DNA of 64,000 nt, taken from contig SVDX01000008.1 of the NCBI GenBank assembly GCA_015057605.1, positions 1 through 64,000 on the forward strand, read 5' to 3'. The number at the start of each line of letters is the position of its first letter. Positions within the stretch are counted from its first letter, which is position 1. A model generated the notes under the pieces. It had not been told where the DNA came from. It was given only the letters and a program-made list of their open reading frames with translations, and did no database searches. A program made the translations under genes and the position numbers. Positions 1 to 10,876 of this stretch are shown one piece after another. Source of the stretch: Lachnospira sp. (GTDB lineage: Bacteria > Bacillota > Clostridia > Lachnospirales > Lachnospiraceae).

Positions 1-1
1 C

Positions 2-76
2 GGAAGATTTATGGAATTATTCGAAAGCAGTGATGCGAAGTGGATTGATAAGATTAATGAGGTGTTGGAGGGGTAA
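2..76 (+). CDS. C-terminal end of an unidentified gene (partial)
   Basis: The open frame enters from the left edge and ends at a TAA 13 codons before the next possible start signal. Only 24 residues are visible, ending KINEVLEG. The tail is charged and helical-looking, which is not enough to name a family. It is probably co-directional with the AbiH gene that starts 54 bp later, so the two could be co-transcribed. It could also be a chance open frame, since the start lies outside the window. Confidence 0.45.
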   Translation, partial: GRFMELFESSDAKWIDKINEVLEG

Positions 77-130
77 TATCCTGCGTACGTGCTTGGAAGT
101 GTTGATAAATTACAAAGAGAGGAATGCGCT

Positions 131-1372
131 ATGAATATTCTTGTTTTAGGAAATGGTTTCGATTTGGCACATGGTTTGCCAACTTCATATAAGGATTTTT
201 TGGCTTTTTGTAAAAAAATACAAACATTATATAAATATGATGAATTTATTTCTCAAGGTGAATATAAATCAAAAGAAATAGATTCGTGGAAAATGAATGA
301 AAGCATAAAAGAAAGAATTGTTAATGCATATGCAGATAGAAAAATTAACAAGTGCACCGATAAAGAAGGGATGGAACATAATATCTCGATTGATTCTATA
401 TTTGATGAACTATATGGATACATACAGAAGAATACATGGCTTGAATATTTTTGGAATACGCCAACATATGTGGGAGAGAATTGGATTGATTTCGAAACAG
501 AGATAGCAGCGGTTGTTAAGTCGTTGGATGTTGCAAGATCTCTGCTTGCGTATGGTGATTCTATATTAGATTTAGAAACTAAAGATAGTGCTATTATTTC
601 TACAATTTTAAAGGCTTCAAAGGGGAGTTTACAACATGCATTTGGAGGTCTACAAGAAATAGATAAATTCATAGTTTTTCTGGTAGAAGAACTTGATAAG
701 TTGATTCGTGTTTTGGAAATATATATTAATGAATTTATTGGAAAAATAAAGATTAAAAAGGTAAGTTCGGACATAGTTAATGTGAATGCAGACCATATTT
801 TATCATTCAATTATTCTGATACCTATGAAAGATTGTATGCTGTTAAAGAGAATATAGAATATGACTATGTGCACGGAAAAGCAGATGTTAAAAATGTAAT
901 AGCATCAAATAATATGGTTTTAGGAATTGAAGAATACCTTAAAGGTGACCAGAAAAATGAAGATATAAGTTTTATAGCATTTAAGAAGTTTTATCAGAGA
1001 ATACATAAACAGACCGGATGCGAATATAAGAGATGGATTGAAAAAATATCTGTGGATGAAAAAAAGGGAAGGCCATGGATTATGGATAATAAAGATCATT
1101 CCAGAGATCATAGACACAATTTATATATCTTTGGTCACTCTTTAGATATATCAGATCGAGATATCCTAAGAGAATTCATTTTGCATGATAATGTAGATAC
1201 AACTATTTTTTATTATGAGAGAATAGATGAAAATGGCGTCAGTGATAATGGAAGAACTGAACTAGGTAAAAAAATAGCAAATCTTGTAAAGGTAATTGGT
1301 CAAGAAGAACTTATAAAAAGAACTGGCGGAAGCACTAAGACAATAGACTTTAAACTTCAGCAAAATATGTAA
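131..1372 (+). CDS. AbiH-type abortive infection protein
   Basis: This 413-residue protein resembles the AbiH family, single-gene phage-resistance proteins that stop phage growth at the cost of the infected cell. What is seen: the N-terminus reads ILVLGNGFDLAHGLPTSY, the family hallmark, and near the C-terminus there is IFGHSLDISDRDIL, the matching GHSL...D motif. The length is normal for the family. I start at ATG 131 because AGAGAGG lies 8 bases upstream; an upstream in-frame start at 89 has no ribosome site. The biochemical activity of AbiH is not settled, so the role is inferred from the family. No partner gene is visible to the right. The codons are AT-rich, as expected for an accessory gene. 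Confidence 0.85.
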   Translation: MNILVLGNGFDLAHGLPTSYKDFLAFCKKIQTLYKYDEFISQGEYKSKEIDSWKMNESIKERIVNAYADRKINKCTDKEGMEHNISIDSIFDELYGYIQKNTWLEYFWNTPTYVGENWIDFETEIAAVVKSLDVARSLLAYGDSILDLETKDSAIISTILKASKGSLQHAFGGLQEIDKFIVFLVEELDKLIRVLEIYINEFIGKIKIKKVSSDIVNVNADHILSFNYSDTYERLYAVKENIEYDYVHGKADVKNVIASNNMVLGIEEYLKGDQKNEDISFIAFKKFYQRIHKQTGCEYKRWIEKISVDEKKGRPWIMDNKDHSRDHRHNLYIFGHSLDISDRDILREFILHDNVDTTIFYYERIDENGVSDNGRTELGKKIANLVKVIGQEELIKRTGGSTKTIDFKLQQNM

Positions 1373-1424
1373 GATATTTTGAGTGAAAATACACACAATC
1401 CACTTTCGTGTGTACTTTTACTTG

Positions 1425-1534
1425 AATGTGTATCACGCCATAGCGTCGCAGTATCTGTGTCGTGTTAAAAAACGGACCACAGTTCCCTATGATACATAAA
1501 ACCGCGTATCACACTCTCCAAAATGTGTATCACG
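1425..1534. repeat. Direct repeats AATGTGTATCACG
   Basis: The 13-mer AATGTGTATCACG occurs at 1425-1437 and again at 1522-1534, 97 bp apart. A shorter copy, CGTATCACAC, lies at 1505-1514, and the inverse core CGTGATAC is at 1632-1639 just after a promoter-like site. Four copies of one core within about 210 bp of non-coding DNA suggest binding sites for a protein. No candidate regulator is visible next to them. Confidence 0.4.
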
Positions 1535-1580
1535 ATTTTCTAAATATTTATCATATTTAAAATTTTGTAAAAAATGCCGA

Positions 1581-1609
1581 TTTACATTGTTTTTCGCCCA
1601 TGCTATATT
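1581..1609 (+). promoter_or_regulatory. Orphan extended -10 promoter
   Basis: TTTACA (1581-1586), a 17-bp spacer and TATATT (1604-1609), preceded by TG two bases upstream, form a good housekeeping promoter. No reading frame follows it; the next feature downstream is the hairpin at 1751-1812. It is therefore a promoter without a gene, unless it serves a small RNA. Confidence 0.5.
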
Positions 1610-1615
1610 ATGGCT

Positions 1616-1819
1616 TAGGTGGACGAAAAAGCGTGATACGTTTTTGATACTTCCCCCAAAAAAAGGCTGAATAATAGGTAAAATACCGCAAATACTCGTC
1701 AAAAAACGGCAAAACCGTAACAATTAAGTTTCTAAATAAGCAAAATTAAACCTCATAAGGAGAGCCTTTGTCTGCATCAGTACTTAGTGGGCAACTGACT
1801 CTTCTTATGAGGTTATTTT
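1616..1819 (+). ncRNA. Candidate small RNA in the 1373-1819 non-coding gap
   Basis: The 447-bp gap between the AbiH gene and lysA has no convincing reading frame on either strand. It does have a strong promoter-like site at 1581-1609 and, about 140 bp further on, a 14-bp hairpin followed by a T-rich run. A transcript of roughly 200 bases would join them. It would contain a small ACGG/CCGT hairpin near 1706-1718. The proposal is inference from signals only; the hairpin may serve just as the lysA terminator. Confidence 0.3.
1751..1819. terminator. Two-way terminator hairpin with a large loop
   Basis: The arm CCTCATAAGGAGAG (1751-1764) pairs with CTCTTCTTATGAGG (1799-1812) over 14 base pairs with one G-T pair, leaving a 34-base loop. 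TTATTTTTTA follows on the plus strand and TTTAATTTT on the minus strand. It ends lysA on the minus strand and could end a plus-strand RNA. The loop is unusually large for a simple terminator. Confidence 0.7.
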
Positions 1820-3115
1820 TTACATATCATTCATCGCAACATCTGCATATGTTTCTCTCTTTAATACAACCTTACTGCCTTCTTTGTTAAGTGCAACGAT
1901 TGCAGGACGAGGTACTCGGTTATAATTCGATGCCATTGCGTAGTTGTATGCGCCAGTAACCATAACTGCTAAGATGTCGCCACGTTCTGGCTTAGCAAGC
2001 TTAACATTTTCTGCAATAAGGTCACCACTTTCACAGCATCTACCAGCGATTGTACATTCAAAATCAGCTACTTCATTTGCACGGTTAGCAATACAGCTTG
2101 TGTATTGTGAACCGTAAAGAGCATAACGAGGATTGTCTGTCATACCGCCATCGATTGATACATAGCTCTTGTAGCCTGTTATTGTCTTAACGCTACCAAC
2201 TGTGTAAAGTGTAAGTCCGGCATCTGCAACTATGCTTCTGCCTGGTTCCATAAGGATAGTTGGCATAGGTACGTTAAATTCTTCTGCTTTAGCTTTGATG
2301 TGAGTAGCAACTGCAGCAATGCTTTCTTCAATATCAAGATATGGGTCGCTTTCAACATAACGTACACCATAGCCACCACCAAGGTTAAGAACGGTTGCTA
2401 AAAAGCCTGTTTCCTTGCGAACGGTGTTGATATAGTCAAGCATAATGTCTGCGCTATCGCAGAAAGTTTGTCCATCAAATACTTGTGAGCCAATGTGGCA
2501 GTGGAAACCTTCAAGCTCAATATTTGGAAGGGTAAGAGCATATTTTGTAAGTTCTAAGGCTTGACCTGTTTCAATGGCTGTTCCAAATTTAGAATCAACC
2601 TGTCCAGTTTGAACTGCTTCATAAGTATGAGTATCGATGCCTGGTGTGAGTCTCATAAGAATCTTTTGAGTGATGCCCTTTTCACCAGCAATTTGGCTGA
2701 TTGCATCAAGCTCTTCACGGCAGTCTGCAACAAAATGTCCTACGCCACAGTCCATTGCAAATGCGATTTCGAAATCAGTTTTGTTGTTGCCGTGGAAATA
2801 AGTATTTTCCATAGGAAAACCAGCTTCCTTAGCTGTGTAGATTTCACTTCCGGAAACTACGTCAACCGACATACCTTCTTCCTTCATAATTCTGTAAATA
2901 TATTTAAAGCTTAAAGCCTTGCTTGCGTATAATGGCTGTGATTTTTCACCAAAATGCTTTTTCATAGCATTGATGTAAGTACGACATTTCTCACGAATAC
3001 GATTTTCATCTAATACATAAAGTGGTGTCTGATATTCTTTAGCAAGCTTTACTGTGTCAAATCCGGCAAATGTTAAGTTTCCATTATCATTAATTCCTAA
3101 ATTAGTGTGTAACAT
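1820..3115 (-). CDS. lysA: Diaminopimelate decarboxylase
   Basis: LysA removes carbon dioxide from meso-diaminopimelate, the last step of lysine synthesis, in the cytoplasm with pyridoxal phosphate. The 431-residue length fits the family. Seen in order: YASKAL with the cofactor lysine near residue 66, FHCHIGSQ near 205, the phosphate-binding GGGYG near 246, EPGRS near 290, and RCCESGD near 359 with the active-site cysteine supplied to the partner subunit. AAAGGA lies 8 bases before the ATG. It sits 51 bp downstream of the DUF402 gene on the same strand and probably shares its promoter. No lysine riboswitch is visible in that short gap. Confidence 0.95.
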   Translation of the reverse strand: MLHTNLGINDNGNLTFAGFDTVKLAKEYQTPLYVLDENRIREKCRTYINAMKKHFGEKSQPLYASKALSFKYIYRIMKEEGMSVDVVSGSEIYTAKEAGFPMENTYFHGNNKTDFEIAFAMDCGVGHFVADCREELDAISQIAGEKGITQKILMRLTPGIDTHTYEAVQTGQVDSKFGTAIETGQALELTKYALTLPNIELEGFHCHIGSQVFDGQTFCDSADIMLDYINTVRKETGFLATVLNLGGGYGVRYVESDPYLDIEESIAAVATHIKAKAEEFNVPMPTILMEPGRSIVADAGLTLYTVGSVKTITGYKSYVSIDGGMTDNPRYALYGSQYTSCIANRANEVADFECTIAGRCCESGDLIAENVKLAKPERGDILAVMVTGAYNYAMASNYNRVPRPAIVALNKEGSKVVLKRETYADVAMNDM

Positions 3116-3166
3116 AAGTTGTTCCTTTCTAAAACTGTCTACATTTGAAATAAGTTTATTCTATAA

Positions 3167-3640
3167 TCATAGTGCGTAATTGTCAATAAAATCTGTATAT
3201 TTTTTGAAATCCCCTGAATAAATTTCTTGTAGTAGGGCATTAGTTTTGTAGAGAGAGGAATGTAGCTCCGCTGTGGTTATTAAGCCTTCTTCATGCGCTT
3301 GGGCAAGTTCATCAAGGTCAACCACTTTTATGCTGCCATCCTCGCATATAAGAATGTCGGCCAAAAGATCTGTAAAAATATACGAGTCATTTTTAGCGTT
3401 ATATTCATATTGTATGATGTCGCAGTACCAACAGATAAAGTTATCATTAGCATCCATAAAGCGACTGATTTTATAACCCTTTTCAAGCACATAAAGCGAA
3501 TAGCCCTTTGCAAGGGTGGCTTTAGGCTTTAGAGTGTCCCAGGAGGTTAGAATTATACTGTCGTCCTGATAGTGAATGGTATCATTTTTTAGTGGAATAC
3601 ATTCATTTGGAATAAGTCTTTTTCGGAATAATTCTGGCAT
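3167..3640 (-). CDS. DUF402 family protein
   Basis: This 157-residue soluble protein matches the DUF402 family. The typical core is visible: the WYCDI segment (residues 71-75), then YIFTDLLADILI (86-97) and VVDLDELAQAHEEG in the second half. Some family members hydrolyse nucleoside tri- and diphosphates with a metal held by conserved acidic residues; whether this one does is not shown here. It is the first gene of a likely two-gene unit with lysA and has its own promoter just upstream. A link to lysine synthesis is not implied by the family. Confidence 0.8.
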   Translation of the reverse strand: MPELFRKRLIPNECIPLKNDTIHYQDDSIILTSWDTLKPKATLAKGYSLYVLEKGYKISRFMDANDNFICWYCDIIQYEYNAKNDSYIFTDLLADILICEDGSIKVVDLDELAQAHEEGLITTAELHSSLYKTNALLQEIYSGDFKKYTDFIDNYAL

Positions 3641-3669
3641 AGTTTTTCCTCCTTTTAAAAGTTTCTATG

Positions 3670-3698
3670 ATTATAACAATTTTTAGCCGAATTTTCAA
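3670..3698 (-). promoter_or_regulatory. Promoter of the DUF402-lysA unit
   Basis: Read on the minus strand, TTGAAA (3698-3693), a 17-bp spacer and TATAAT (3675-3670) match the vegetative consensus. It lies back to back with the ATP synthase promoter, with only 8 bp between the two -35 elements, so the polymerases would compete for space. Confidence 0.75.
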
Positions 3699-3706
3699 TA
3701 AATTAG

Positions 3707-3736
3707 TTGGACTAAAGTATAAAAAAGGTGTATAAT
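3707..3736 (+). promoter_or_regulatory. Promoter of the ATP synthase operon
   Basis: TTGGAC (3707-3712), 18 bp and a perfect TATAAT (3731-3736) precede the first gene of the operon by about 33 bp. Confidence 0.8.
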
Positions 3737-3768
3737 AAAATGAGGTCTTTTAAGAAAGGATATATTTT

Positions 3769-3996
3769 ATGAAAGACAACCGCGAGGTAATCAAATTAGT
3801 GCCCCTCATTACGCAATTAGGAATAAGCATGATGGTGCCTATTTTTTTATGCGTTGTAGCAGGGATATGGATAGATAACAGGTTTGGAACGTATTTTATT
3901 ATTCCGCTTATAATACTTGGTATGTTAGCGGGTTATAGGAATTGTTATCTGATACTTAAAAAATATTTGAAAGATGATGAAGATGATGAACTATGA
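3769..3996 (+). CDS. atpZ: AtpZ/AtpI-type small membrane protein
   Basis: This 75-residue protein has two membrane segments (about residues 18-34 and 41-60) and an acidic tail ending KDDEDDEL. It matches the AtpZ family, which sits at the head of ATP synthase operons and has been linked to magnesium or calcium entry and to assembly of the c ring. AAGAAAGG precedes the ATG. The gene overlaps the next by 23 bp, so translation is probably coupled. The name rests on size, topology and position rather than on any catalytic motif. Confidence 0.75.
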   Translation: MKDNREVIKLVPLITQLGISMMVPIFLCVVAGIWIDNRFGTYFIIPLIILGMLAGYRNCYLILKKYLKDDEDDEL

Positions 3997-4390
3997 TATG
4001 GACGAGAAGTATATTTTGCCCGAGATGATAGTCGGGATAATAGTTATTAATGCTATACTTGCCATACCAGTAGCGATATTCCTTGATGGAGTGGTATATA
4101 ACCTTTTGGGACTTTTGTATGGCGTGATTGTGGCTATAGCCATGAGTGCCCATATGTGGAATAGTGTTGAAAGGGCATTAGAACTTAATGAATCTGATGC
4201 GAGACGACATATGGTTAAGAGCTATATGTTAAGAACCTTTATAGCTATAGCGGTTGTTATATTTGTAGCTATTTTAGGAGTGGGTAATTATTTCCTTACC
4301 TTTATAGGTATATTAAGTTTGAAAGTGTCGGCTTATATTCAGCCGTTAACACATAAATTTTTTAAAAAATATATTGCAAAAGGAGAGTGA
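3974..4390 (+). CDS. atpI: ATP synthase subunit I (assembly protein)
   Basis: This protein of up to 138 residues has four membrane segments, with a charged loop reading RALELNESDARRH in the middle, as in AtpI proteins that help build the membrane rotor. Four in-frame ATG codons at 3974, 3977, 3983 and 3986, and another at 3998, make the start uncertain; none has a strong ribosome site, which suggests coupling to the stop of the gene before. The stop at 4388-4390 overlaps the ribosome site of atpB. Confidence 0.7.
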   Translation: MMKMMNYDMDEKYILPEMIVGIIVINAILAIPVAIFLDGVVYNLLGLLYGVIVAIAMSAHMWNSVERALELNESDARRHMVKSYMLRTFIAIAVVIFVAILGVGNYFLTFIGILSLKVSAYIQPLTHKFFKKYIAKGE

Positions 4391-4394
4391 GAAT

Positions 4395-5117
4395 GTGATT
4401 TTGGGCATGACCAACCCGGTGATGGCAGATGCAGATTTCGCCATAAAGGGCTTGTATAAATATGAGCTTTTTGGGCAGGAGCTGTGGATAACTACCACAC
4501 ACGTAAGCTTGGCTATAGTATCTATATGTTTGCTTATATTTATGATAGTAGCAAATGCTAAGATGAAAAAAGCAACAGCGGTACCTAAGGGCTTCCAGAA
4601 TGTTATTGAGCTTATAGTTGAACTTATGGACAATTTAGTTTATGGCACTATGGGTAAGCATTATGTGCGTTTTAGAAACTATATCGGTGTGTTATTTATG
4701 TTTTTGCTGTTTGCTAATATTTCGGGTTTATTCGGTTTACGACCGCCAACCGCTGATTTTTCAATAACATTTCCGTTGGGTTTAATAACCTTTGTATTGA
4801 TTAATTATAACGGTTTTAAGGCGAACAAATTCGGACACATTAAGGGCTTGTTTGAACCTATGCCTTTTATGTTCCCGGTTAACTTTGTCGGTGAAATTGC
4901 AGTTCCTATATCGTTGTCACTACGTTTATTTGGTAACGTAATGTCAGGAACGGTTATGATGGGACTTATTTACGGACTGTTGCCTATATGGATAAAAGCA
5001 GGTGTACCATCTGTTTTACACGTATATTTCGATATATTCTCAGGCGCAATTCAAACATACGTATTCTGTATGTTAACTATGGTGTATATTGGCGATAAGA
5101 TAGGCGCTGAGGAATAA
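4395..5117 (+). CDS. atpB: ATP synthase F0 subunit a
   Basis: Subunit a forms the ion half-channels beside the rotating c ring. The visible hallmark is SLSLRLFGNVMSG in the second half, with the arginine essential for ion release, and a hydrophobic C-terminal hairpin ending YIGDKIGAEE. I start at GTG 4395 because AGGAGAG (4381-4387) lies 7 bases before it; an in-frame ATG at 4374 lies upstream of that ribosome site inside the previous gene. This gives 240 residues, slightly short but complete. It is the third gene of the operon. Confidence 0.93.
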   Translation: MILGMTNPVMADADFAIKGLYKYELFGQELWITTTHVSLAIVSICLLIFMIVANAKMKKATAVPKGFQNVIELIVELMDNLVYGTMGKHYVRFRNYIGVLFMFLLFANISGLFGLRPPTADFSITFPLGLITFVLINYNGFKANKFGHIKGLFEPMPFMFPVNFVGEIAVPISLSLRLFGNVMSGTVMMGLIYGLLPIWIKAGVPSVLHVYFDIFSGAIQTYVFCMLTMVYIGDKIGAEE

Positions 5118-5159
5118 TTACACCAACAAAATCATTTATTTTTTAGGAGGAATTTTAAT

Positions 5160-5432
5160 ATGACAAACGGAATTTCAAATGAAGCATTTGTATTGGGATG
5201 TTCAGCAATTGGTGCTGGTATTGCGATGATCGCAGGTTTTGGTCCTGGTATAGGACAAGGTAATGCAGCGGCTCAGGCGGTTGCAGCAGTAGGTAGAAAT
5301 CCAGGAGCAGCTGGTGCAATCAGAACAACAATGTTCATGGGACAGGCTGTTGCCGAGACAACAGGTCTTTACAGCTTCGCTGTAGCAATTATCTTATTAT
5401 TTGCTAACCCACTTGTAGGAAAATTAAAATAA
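5160..5432 (+). CDS. atpE: ATP synthase F0 subunit c, sodium-type site
   Basis: This 90-residue two-helix protein forms the rotor ring. Helix 1 has GPGIGQG with Gln33 and helix 2 has [11 protein letters not shown] with Glu66, Thr67, Thr68 and Tyr71. Gln plus the Glu-Ser/Thr-Thr-x-x-Tyr set is the pattern of sodium-coordinating c subunits such as that of Ilyobacter tartaricus; proton-type rings usually lack the glutamine and the hydroxyl residues. Sodium coupling is therefore inferred. AGGAGG lies 9 bases before the ATG, in keeping with the high expression c subunits need. The loop reads GRNPGA, near the usual RQPE. Confidence 0.96.
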   Translation: MTNGISNEAFVLGCSAIGAGIAMIAGFGPGIGQGNAAAQAVAAVGRNPGAAGAIRTTMFMGQAVAETTGLYSFAVAIILLFANPLVGKLK

Positions 5433-5476
5433 TCGATTACTAATCGAAAAAAATCCTAAAGGAGGCGAAGGTTGTA

Positions 5477-5992
5477 GTGGAAAGAATGTTTGGTCTTGAC
5501 GCGCAGTTTTTGCAGGATGCCCTAATTTTAGCGATTAATATATTTATATTATTCGTGGCAGGCTCATATCTGCTCTTTAATCCGGCAAGAGATTTCCTTG
5601 AGAAAAGAAAGAATGGAATTAAAGCGGATTTAGAGAAAGCCAGTGAGGATAAGAAGGATGCAGAGGCATTAAAGGCAGAGTATGAAGAAAAGCTTAAAAA
5701 TGCTAACAAAGATGCAGAAGCTATTCTTGCCGAGGCACGTAAAAAGGCGCTTGACAGAGAAAGTCAGATTGTAAGTGAAGCTAAAGCTGAGGCGGCAAGG
5801 ATTATCGAGCGAGCTAATGTAGAGGCAGAACTTGAGAAAAAGCGTGTTAAAGATGATGTTAAGAAAGAAATTATAAGCGTTGCAGCATTAATGGCTCAAA
5901 GAGTTGTTGGTGCGGCAGTTGATATTAATGTACAGGATAACCTGCTTGAAGAGACGTTGAAAGAAATGGGTGATGATACATGGCTAAGCTAG
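5477..5992 (+). CDS. atpF: ATP synthase F0 subunit b
   Basis: Subunit b is the stalk that holds the catalytic head still. This 171-residue protein has one N-terminal membrane segment (about residues 14-34) followed by a long charged helix rich in Ala, Glu and Lys, the usual architecture. The start is GTG 5477: AAAGGAGG lies 11 bases before it, while the next ATG at 5486 is 20 bases away. The end overlaps atpH by 13 bp. Confidence 0.92.
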   Translation: MERMFGLDAQFLQDALILAINIFILFVAGSYLLFNPARDFLEKRKNGIKADLEKASEDKKDAEALKAEYEEKLKNANKDAEAILAEARKKALDRESQIVSEAKAEAARIIERANVEAELEKKRVKDDVKKEIISVAALMAQRVVGAAVDINVQDNLLEETLKEMGDDTWLS

Positions 5993-6528
5993 TTTCAAAA
6001 ACATATGGTGAAGCACTTTTTGAACTGGCATGCGAAGAGAACAAGACAGATGTATTGTTCGAGGAAGTAAAGGCAGTATCAGAAGCATTGAAGGATAACA
6101 AGGATTTCTTGAATTTCCTCAATAATCCTAAGATTAATGTTGAAGAGAAACATCAGCTTGTTGAGGATGTTTTTAAGCAGTTTGTAAGTGCTGATTTAAT
6201 AGGCTTTATTCGTCTGATAATAGAGAAAAACAGACAAAATGAATTAGAAGCAATTCTTGAATATTTTATCGCACAGGTAAAAGAATATAAAAATATTGGT
6301 GTGGTATATGTTACAACACCGGTTGAGCTTAATGATAAGCAAAAAGAAAATGTTGTTAACAAGGTGCTTGAAACAACTAAGTATGAGACACTTGAGATGA
6401 ATTATAGCATCGATGAAACTCTATTAGGCGGTATGGTTATCCGTATTGGTGACAGAGTTGTTGACAGCAGTATTAAAACAAAATTAGAAGATATGACCCG
6501 AGAATTATATAATTTGAGGGTAGAGTAA
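5980..6528 (+). CDS. atpH: ATP synthase F1 subunit delta
   Basis: This 182-residue soluble protein links the stalk to the top of the catalytic head. The N-terminal helical domain starts LVSKTYGEALFELA, typical of delta subunits, and the C-terminal part contains LLGGMVIRIGDRVVDSSI, the most conserved stretch of the family. It overlaps atpF by 13 bp with no strong ribosome site of its own, so coupling is likely. The 30-bp gap to atpA carries GAAAGAAGG. Confidence 0.93.
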   Translation: MAKLVSKTYGEALFELACEENKTDVLFEEVKAVSEALKDNKDFLNFLNNPKINVEEKHQLVEDVFKQFVSADLIGFIRLIIEKNRQNELEAILEYFIAQVKEYKNIGVVYVTTPVELNDKQKENVVNKVLETTKYETLEMNYSIDETLLGGMVIRIGDRVVDSSIKTKLEDMTRELYNLRVE

Positions 6529-8064
<1,536 letters not shown>

Positions 8065-8078
8065 AAAAGGGTGAATCT

Positions 8079-8936
8079 ATGGCTTCAATGAGAGATATAA
8101 AGAGACGTAAGCAAAGTATCCAAAGTACAGGACAGATTACTAAGGCTATGAAGCTTGTGTCTACAGTAAGGTTTCAAAAGGCTAAGTCAAAAGCAGAAAA
8201 TGCAAAGCCATATTTTGACCATATGTATGAAGCAGTATTTTCCATTTTAGGAAAATCCCAAAACATTCAGCATAGATACTTAACACCTGGTAATTCCGAT
8301 AAAAAAGCAGTTATTGTTGTTACAGCCAATAGAGGTTTGGCAGGTGGCTTTAATACTAATATCACAAAGCTTATCACAAGAGGCGAGTTTGCCAAGGAAG
8401 ATATCGCAGTATATGCGGTAGGACGTAAGGGCCGTGATATTTTAAAGAGACGTGGCTACAAGGTTGTGGCAGATTTTTCGGATGTTATCAATGAACCGAC
8501 ATATTCGGACGCTATGCAAATTGGACAAGAAGTGTTAGACGCATTTGCTAAGGGTGAAATAGGTGAGATATATATGGCTTACACAAGCTATAAAAATACG
8601 GTGTCACACACAGAAAAGCTTATTAAGCTTTTACCTGTTGAAAGTGATGCAAGTGAAGAAGAAAATGACAAATTTTCGGCACCTATGAACTATGAAAATG
8701 ACGAAGAAGAAACCTTAGATATAATTATTCCAAAATACATCAACAGCCTTATTTATGGCGCATTAATGGAATCGGTTGCAAGTGAAAATGCAGCCAGAAT
8801 GACAGCGATGGATAACGCTACAAATAATGCAGAAGAGATGATTTCGGAACTTGCACTCAAATACAATAGAGCAAGACAAGGCTCTATTACTCAGGAGCTT
8901 ACTGAGATTATTGGTGGTGCAAATGCAATATCATAA
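8079..8936 (+). CDS. atpG: ATP synthase F1 subunit gamma
   Basis: Gamma is the rotating central shaft. The 285-residue protein has the conserved N-terminus MASMRDIKRRKQSIQST, the RGLAGGFN segment near residue 87, and the C-terminal helix with RMTAMDNATNNAEEM and YNRARQGSITQELTEI. An acidic insert (about residues 189-211) lies in the middle domain. It is 14 bp after atpA. Confidence 0.96.
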   Translation: MASMRDIKRRKQSIQSTGQITKAMKLVSTVRFQKAKSKAENAKPYFDHMYEAVFSILGKSQNIQHRYLTPGNSDKKAVIVVTANRGLAGGFNTNITKLITRGEFAKEDIAVYAVGRKGRDILKRRGYKVVADFSDVINEPTYSDAMQIGQEVLDAFAKGEIGEIYMAYTSYKNTVSHTEKLIKLLPVESDASEEENDKFSAPMNYENDEEETLDIIIPKYINSLIYGALMESVASENAARMTAMDNATNNAEEMISELALKYNRARQGSITQELTEIIGGANAIS

Positions 8937-8940
8937 ATAA

Positions 8941-10350
<1,410 letters not shown>

Positions 10351-10359
10351 AGGTGAATA

Positions 10360-10761
10360 ATGGCAAATACATTTAACTTGGAAATTATATGCCCTGACAG
10401 AATGTTTTATAAAGGTGAAGCAGAAATGCTTGAAATAGTCAGTGAAGATGGTATGTTAGGTATATATGCCGGTCATATGCCATTTACAGCTGTATTAATG
10501 CCTGGTGTTGCAAGAATTCATGCCAATGGCGAGATAAAAGAAGCAGCAATACATTCAGGTTTTATGGAAATTCTTCAGGACAAGATAACAGTTCTTGCTG
10601 AGATTGCCGAATGGCCAGAAGAGATTGATCTTGATAGAGCAAAGCAAGCCAAAGAGCGTGCTGAAAAGAGAATCAAGGGTCAGATGGAAAAAGAATTTAA
10701 TTTAAAGCGTGCAGAATTTGCACTTCGTAAGAGTATTGCAAGAATTAAATTAGTGAAATAA
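10360..10761 (+). CDS. atpC: ATP synthase F1 subunit epsilon
   Basis: Epsilon is the inhibitory shaft-end subunit. This 133-residue protein has the N-terminal beta barrel with GMLGIYAGHMPFTAVLMPG and a C-terminal two-helix region rich in Lys and Arg from about residue 88, full length for the family. It is the last gene of the operon, 9 bp after atpD, and is followed by a strong terminator. Confidence 0.95.
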   Translation: MANTFNLEIICPDRMFYKGEAEMLEIVSEDGMLGIYAGHMPFTAVLMPGVARIHANGEIKEAAIHSGFMEILQDKITVLAEIAEWPEEIDLDRAKQAKERAEKRIKGQMEKEFNLKRAEFALRKSIARIKLVK

Positions 10762-10767
10762 TATTTT

Positions 10768-10800
10768 AAAGAGTTCGCATTTTATATGCGGACTCTTTTT
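10768..10800 (+). terminator. Terminator of the ATP synthase operon
   Basis: AAAGAGTTCGCAT (10768-10780) pairs with ATGCGGACTCTTT across a 4-base loop, ending in a T run. One of three terminators in this window built on the same AAAGAGTTCG stem. Confidence 0.9.
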
Positions 10801-10876
10801 GTTCATTTTTAATGTTTAATCTATCCAAATACTGTCAATACTCTTACTATAAATCATAATTGAAATGGGGAAGAGA

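Noticed and set aside
1487..1723. Minus-strand open frame of 78 codons in the gap before lysA
   Set aside because: It has no ribosome site, its residues are low in complexity and cover the plus-strand promoter and repeats, so it is probably chance.
3116..3166. Lysine riboswitch before lysA
   Set aside because: The 51-bp gap is too short and shows no such fold.
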